From Macrocybe gigantea (taxonomy: Eukaryota > Basidiomycota > Agaricomycetes > Agaricales > Callistosporiaceae), in NCBI GenBank assembly GCA_011319805.1, contig SJRY01000264.1, positions 1 through 45,353 of the forward strand: a DNA stretch of 45,353 bases, in the 5' to 3' direction. The position numbers and the translations under genes are program-made. The stretch's first letter is position 1. Every line of letters begins with the position of its first letter. The notes under the pieces were generated by a model. The model searched no databases. It saw nothing but the letters and a program-made list of their open reading frames with translations, and was not told the DNA's origin. Of this stretch, positions 43,114 through 45,353 are shown in pieces.

Positions 43114-44550
43114 ATGTCTAACAATGAAACCAACAATCCCGCGTCCGGCGCTGGTGTCGGTGACCCCGCTCCTGCACGGCTAGTAACTATGCCAGCTCGT
43201 GGCCACTCCACAGCTCCACGTTTCGATCCCGCGCAGCCCCGTGAGCTCTCCCGATACTTCAGAGAACTCGACCACCTCTTCAGTGATGCCGGAGTCACGG
43301 GTGACGCGCAGAAGAAGGAGTATGCCATTCGTTATCCCGACTTTGCGACCTCCGAGCTTTGGGAAAGCCTCCCGGAGTTCCAAGGTCGCCCTTATGCCGA
43401 CTTCCGAGATGCCATTCAGCGTCTCTACCCCGGAGCTGAAGACAAACATCGCTATAACATGGGCGATTTAGACCGGCTCATTGGCGAAACCAGTCGCCTC
43501 GGCATCAGGACCCACGAGCAGCTCGCGGAATATTACCGCAAATTTTACACTATCACGAAGTATCTAGTTGACAAAGAAGAGATGTCGGCCAAAGAGCAAG
43601 CTAGGGCCTACGAACGCGCGTTCCCCACGGATTTACAAGCCAAAGTCCGAGATCGCCTCGAAGTCAAGTTCCCGGATTACGATCCCTATTTCACCCACTC
43701 GCTTGTCGATATACAAGATGCCGCAGCCTACGTTTTTAAACGGGAAGAACAGCCCGGAGCTTCGTCGGTCCGTTACCAGTCCATAGCCCCCGCAACCCGA
43801 AGTACTTCAGCCGCTCCAGAAACCTCTGTAAAACAGGAGGACCTTAACACCATCCTTGCGAGTATGACTCAAAACATCACAACCGGGATCAGCGACGTTC
43901 TCGTCAAGTTTATGCAGGCACAAGCCAATACTGGAGGCTTCCGACCCCGGGCTCCCGGAAACCGTCCCGAGGGCTGTCATTTCTGTGGTAAACCCGATTG
44001 TCGCATTAGGGACTGTGAGACGGCCGAGAATTATATCCGAGAAGGCCTTATCCGCCGTGATTTCAATGGGCGAATCACACTCCCGACACAGGCCGAAATT
44101 CCGAGAGCTATTCGAGGTGCCACTATGCAGGAACGTGTCAACGAATATTATAGGCAGTATCCTAACGAGCGACCACGCGGAATTATTACCTCCAATGCAG
44201 ACACCACCGGCCAAATGCTCCTTTCCGTCGCAACTTATAACCCTACAGAGAATCCCATAGTCCCGAGCGACTCCACCTATGCTTATGCCATAAATCCCGC
44301 GGCCAGTACCCAGGTCAACGACCGCCTGTCTGATATCCAAGAACGTATCCGTCAGCTAAATCTCGAAGCCCAAGTCCTCGCCAACCGCCGCACCGTTATG
44401 GATCATGTCGAATCACCGCAGAGGGCCGCCTCGCGCAAACCGCCGAGTCAATCCCGAAACTCCTGTAGTTGCTTCTTCACCTCGAAATCCAGAACCATCC
44501 CCAGGTCAGCCACAGAATCCCGAGGCCAGTACTTCGGCATCAAAAGGTAA
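43114..44550 (+). CDS. Gag protein of the second gypsy-like element
   Basis: 478 codons from ATG 43114. The frame is open upstream to about 42727, but without an ATG. The central part (RELSRYFRELDHLF, then TSELWESLPEF, EQLAEYYRKF) is the alpha-helical capsid-like region seen in fungal gypsy Gags. A knuckle at C288-x2-C291-x4-C296-x4-C301 replaces the usual His with Cys. The last 50 residues (from about 44400) look out of frame, because a plausible Pro/Ser-rich continuation lies in another frame (44405-44600). The real Gag and Pol were probably fused. Confidence 0.78.
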   Translation: MSNNETNNPASGAGVGDPAPARLVTMPARGHSTAPRFDPAQPRELSRYFRELDHLFSDAGVTGDAQKKEYAIRYPDFATSELWESLPEFQGRPYADFRDAIQRLYPGAEDKHRYNMGDLDRLIGETSRLGIRTHEQLAEYYRKFYTITKYLVDKEEMSAKEQARAYERAFPTDLQAKVRDRLEVKFPDYDPYFTHSLVDIQDAAAYVFKREEQPGASSVRYQSIAPATRSTSAAPETSVKQEDLNTILASMTQNITTGISDVLVKFMQAQANTGGFRPRAPGNRPEGCHFCGKPDCRIRDCETAENYIREGLIRRDFNGRITLPTQAEIPRAIRGATMQERVNEYYRQYPNERPRGIITSNADTTGQMLLSVATYNPTENPIVPSDSTYAYAINPAASTQVNDRLSDIQERIRQLNLEAQVLANRRTVMDHVESPQRAASRKPPSQSRNSCSCFFTSKSRTIPRSATESRGQYFGIKR

Positions 44551-45353
44551 AGAAAAGGAAGTATCCCCAGCTCCTTCGTCGCAGACTCTTCCCAGAATAC
44601 CCAGGCCGAAACCATCCGTCACGAGGGACCCATCCATCCCTTCCGCGATGTTCCTGAAGTTCGTTACGCTCCTCCCACCACTCGAAACTTTGCAGCTCCC
44701 GCCCCAGTAGCCAAACCAACTAACAAGGACCCCTCGAAACAACCCGCCTACAAGAACGTTTTCCCGTCGTCGATAAGAAGCATGCAGATGAAATCTTCGA
44801 AACCGTTTTGAAAGGCACCACTCAAATCTCCAACGAGGCCCTCCTTTCCCTTTCCCCCGAAAATCAGATCGAAGATGCGCGAGCTTGTCACTCCAAAACG
44901 GGTAGCTAACGAGACCAACCCCATCGCAGTCATGTCCCAGGAGTACAGCATTCCCGAACTGTGTTTCGAGCTACCATCGAAGAAATCCCCGACGAAGATA
45001 CCCCCCGTCGAAATCAATCAACCTTAACGAACTCCCTTTCGGCATCGCAGATTCCAACGCCGCTACATATGGACAAGCCGCCCACCGAGGGCGCTACCAT
45101 CATCGAAGACCCGATTTCAACCTACATTTCGAGCATGAGCCGTGACCAGATCGATCCCGAACGCCTCATCGTAGCCAAAGAGAGTCATGCCCTTCGCTCT
45201 ATATCACATGTCTCATCGATCATCAAGACTATGTTGAATGTGTCGTTGATCCCGGATCCCAAATTATAGCCATGTCTGATGCAGTATGTCACAAGCTCGG
45301 ATCGCCTATGACCCTACCGTCCGCCTCGATATGCAGTCAGCCAATGGCGAAAT
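44551..45353 (+). pseudogene. Broken start of pol, second element
   Basis: Fragments of one protein are spread over several frames: HPFRDVPEVRYAPPTTRNF at about 44635, NEALLSLSPENQ at about 44840, then acidic sequence from 44960, then an aspartic-protease-like VDPGSQIIAMS near 45255-45290, where the frame changes again. At least four frame changes occur within 800 nt, so this copy is not functional unless the sequence is poor here. Reverse transcriptase would lie beyond the window. Confidence 0.7.

Larger units (their letters stand above)
41572..45353 (+). mobile_element. Second gypsy-like LTR retrotransposon, decayed, truncated by the window edge
   Basis: Order: LTR-like region, primer-binding site, gag, broken start of pol, then the window ends in the protease. 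The left boundary is tentative. TGAT at 41572 and ATCA at 42697-42700 would be matching LTR ends. The gag type and the LSLSPE and DPGSQ motifs fit a gypsy group common in basidiomycetes and different from the intact element. Confidence 0.8.

Noticed and set aside
42723..43328. 201-codon minus-strand frame over the gag start
   Set aside because: Antisense of the gag frame, which has recognisable Gag features.

Overview
The window looks like nuclear DNA of a filamentous basidiomycete, most likely an Agaricomycete. Nearly every gene is split by short introns (about 50-107 nt) with GT..AG ends. The gene set is typical of mushrooms: a Cdc24-type RhoGEF with a PB1 domain, a Spo11 with 14 exons, an agaric-style BTB protein, a fungal seven-helix membrane protein, single-pass Ser-rich membrane proteins, and Ty3/gypsy elements. 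I see no rRNA, convincing tRNA, CRISPR or bacterial feature. Exon joins were worked out by hand from splice motifs, codon phase and family resemblance. For nearly all genes the exon lengths sum to whole codons, which supports the models.

Layout. 1-6.2 kb: one small secreted Cys-rich protein gene (minus), then about 5.5 kb without a supported gene. 6.3-10 kb: CDC24-like RhoGEF (plus). 10-12.8 kb: intergenic. 12.8-14.5 kb: mtTFB/Mtf1-type mitochondrial transcription factor or rRNA dimethyltransferase-like gene (minus). 14.9-15.7 kb: small coiled-coil protein (minus). 15,762-23,557: a complete, apparently very young Ty3/gypsy retrotransposon with identical 246-bp LTRs, a CACTT target duplication and one uninterrupted 2388-codon Gag-Pol frame. 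It sits about 84 bp upstream of the coiled-coil gene. 24.0-25.3 kb: seven-helix membrane protein (minus). 26.0-27.8 kb: Caprin-like RGG protein (minus). 28.4-29.6 kb: BTB protein (plus). 30.6-31.7 kb: C2H2 zinc-finger protein (plus). 32.3-34.5 kb: SPO11 (plus). 34.9-36.2 and 37.8-39.1 kb: two tandem paralogues for signal-peptide/single-TM proteins ending in a PPxY motif (minus). 41.6 kb to the right edge: LTR, primer-binding site, gag and a broken pol of a second gypsy-like element.

The main points for a second look are: the gypsy element's unusual C-terminal extension, which ends in a predicted membrane helix; its insertion between a TCACGTGA palindrome and a neighbouring gene; three otherwise conserved genes (CDC24, seven-helix protein, Caprin-like) that each lack exactly one base in a four-base C/G run; and the PPxY-tailed tandem pair. 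I found no clearly new multi-gene system. The genes look like ordinary housekeeping, meiotic and accessory loci around mobile DNA.
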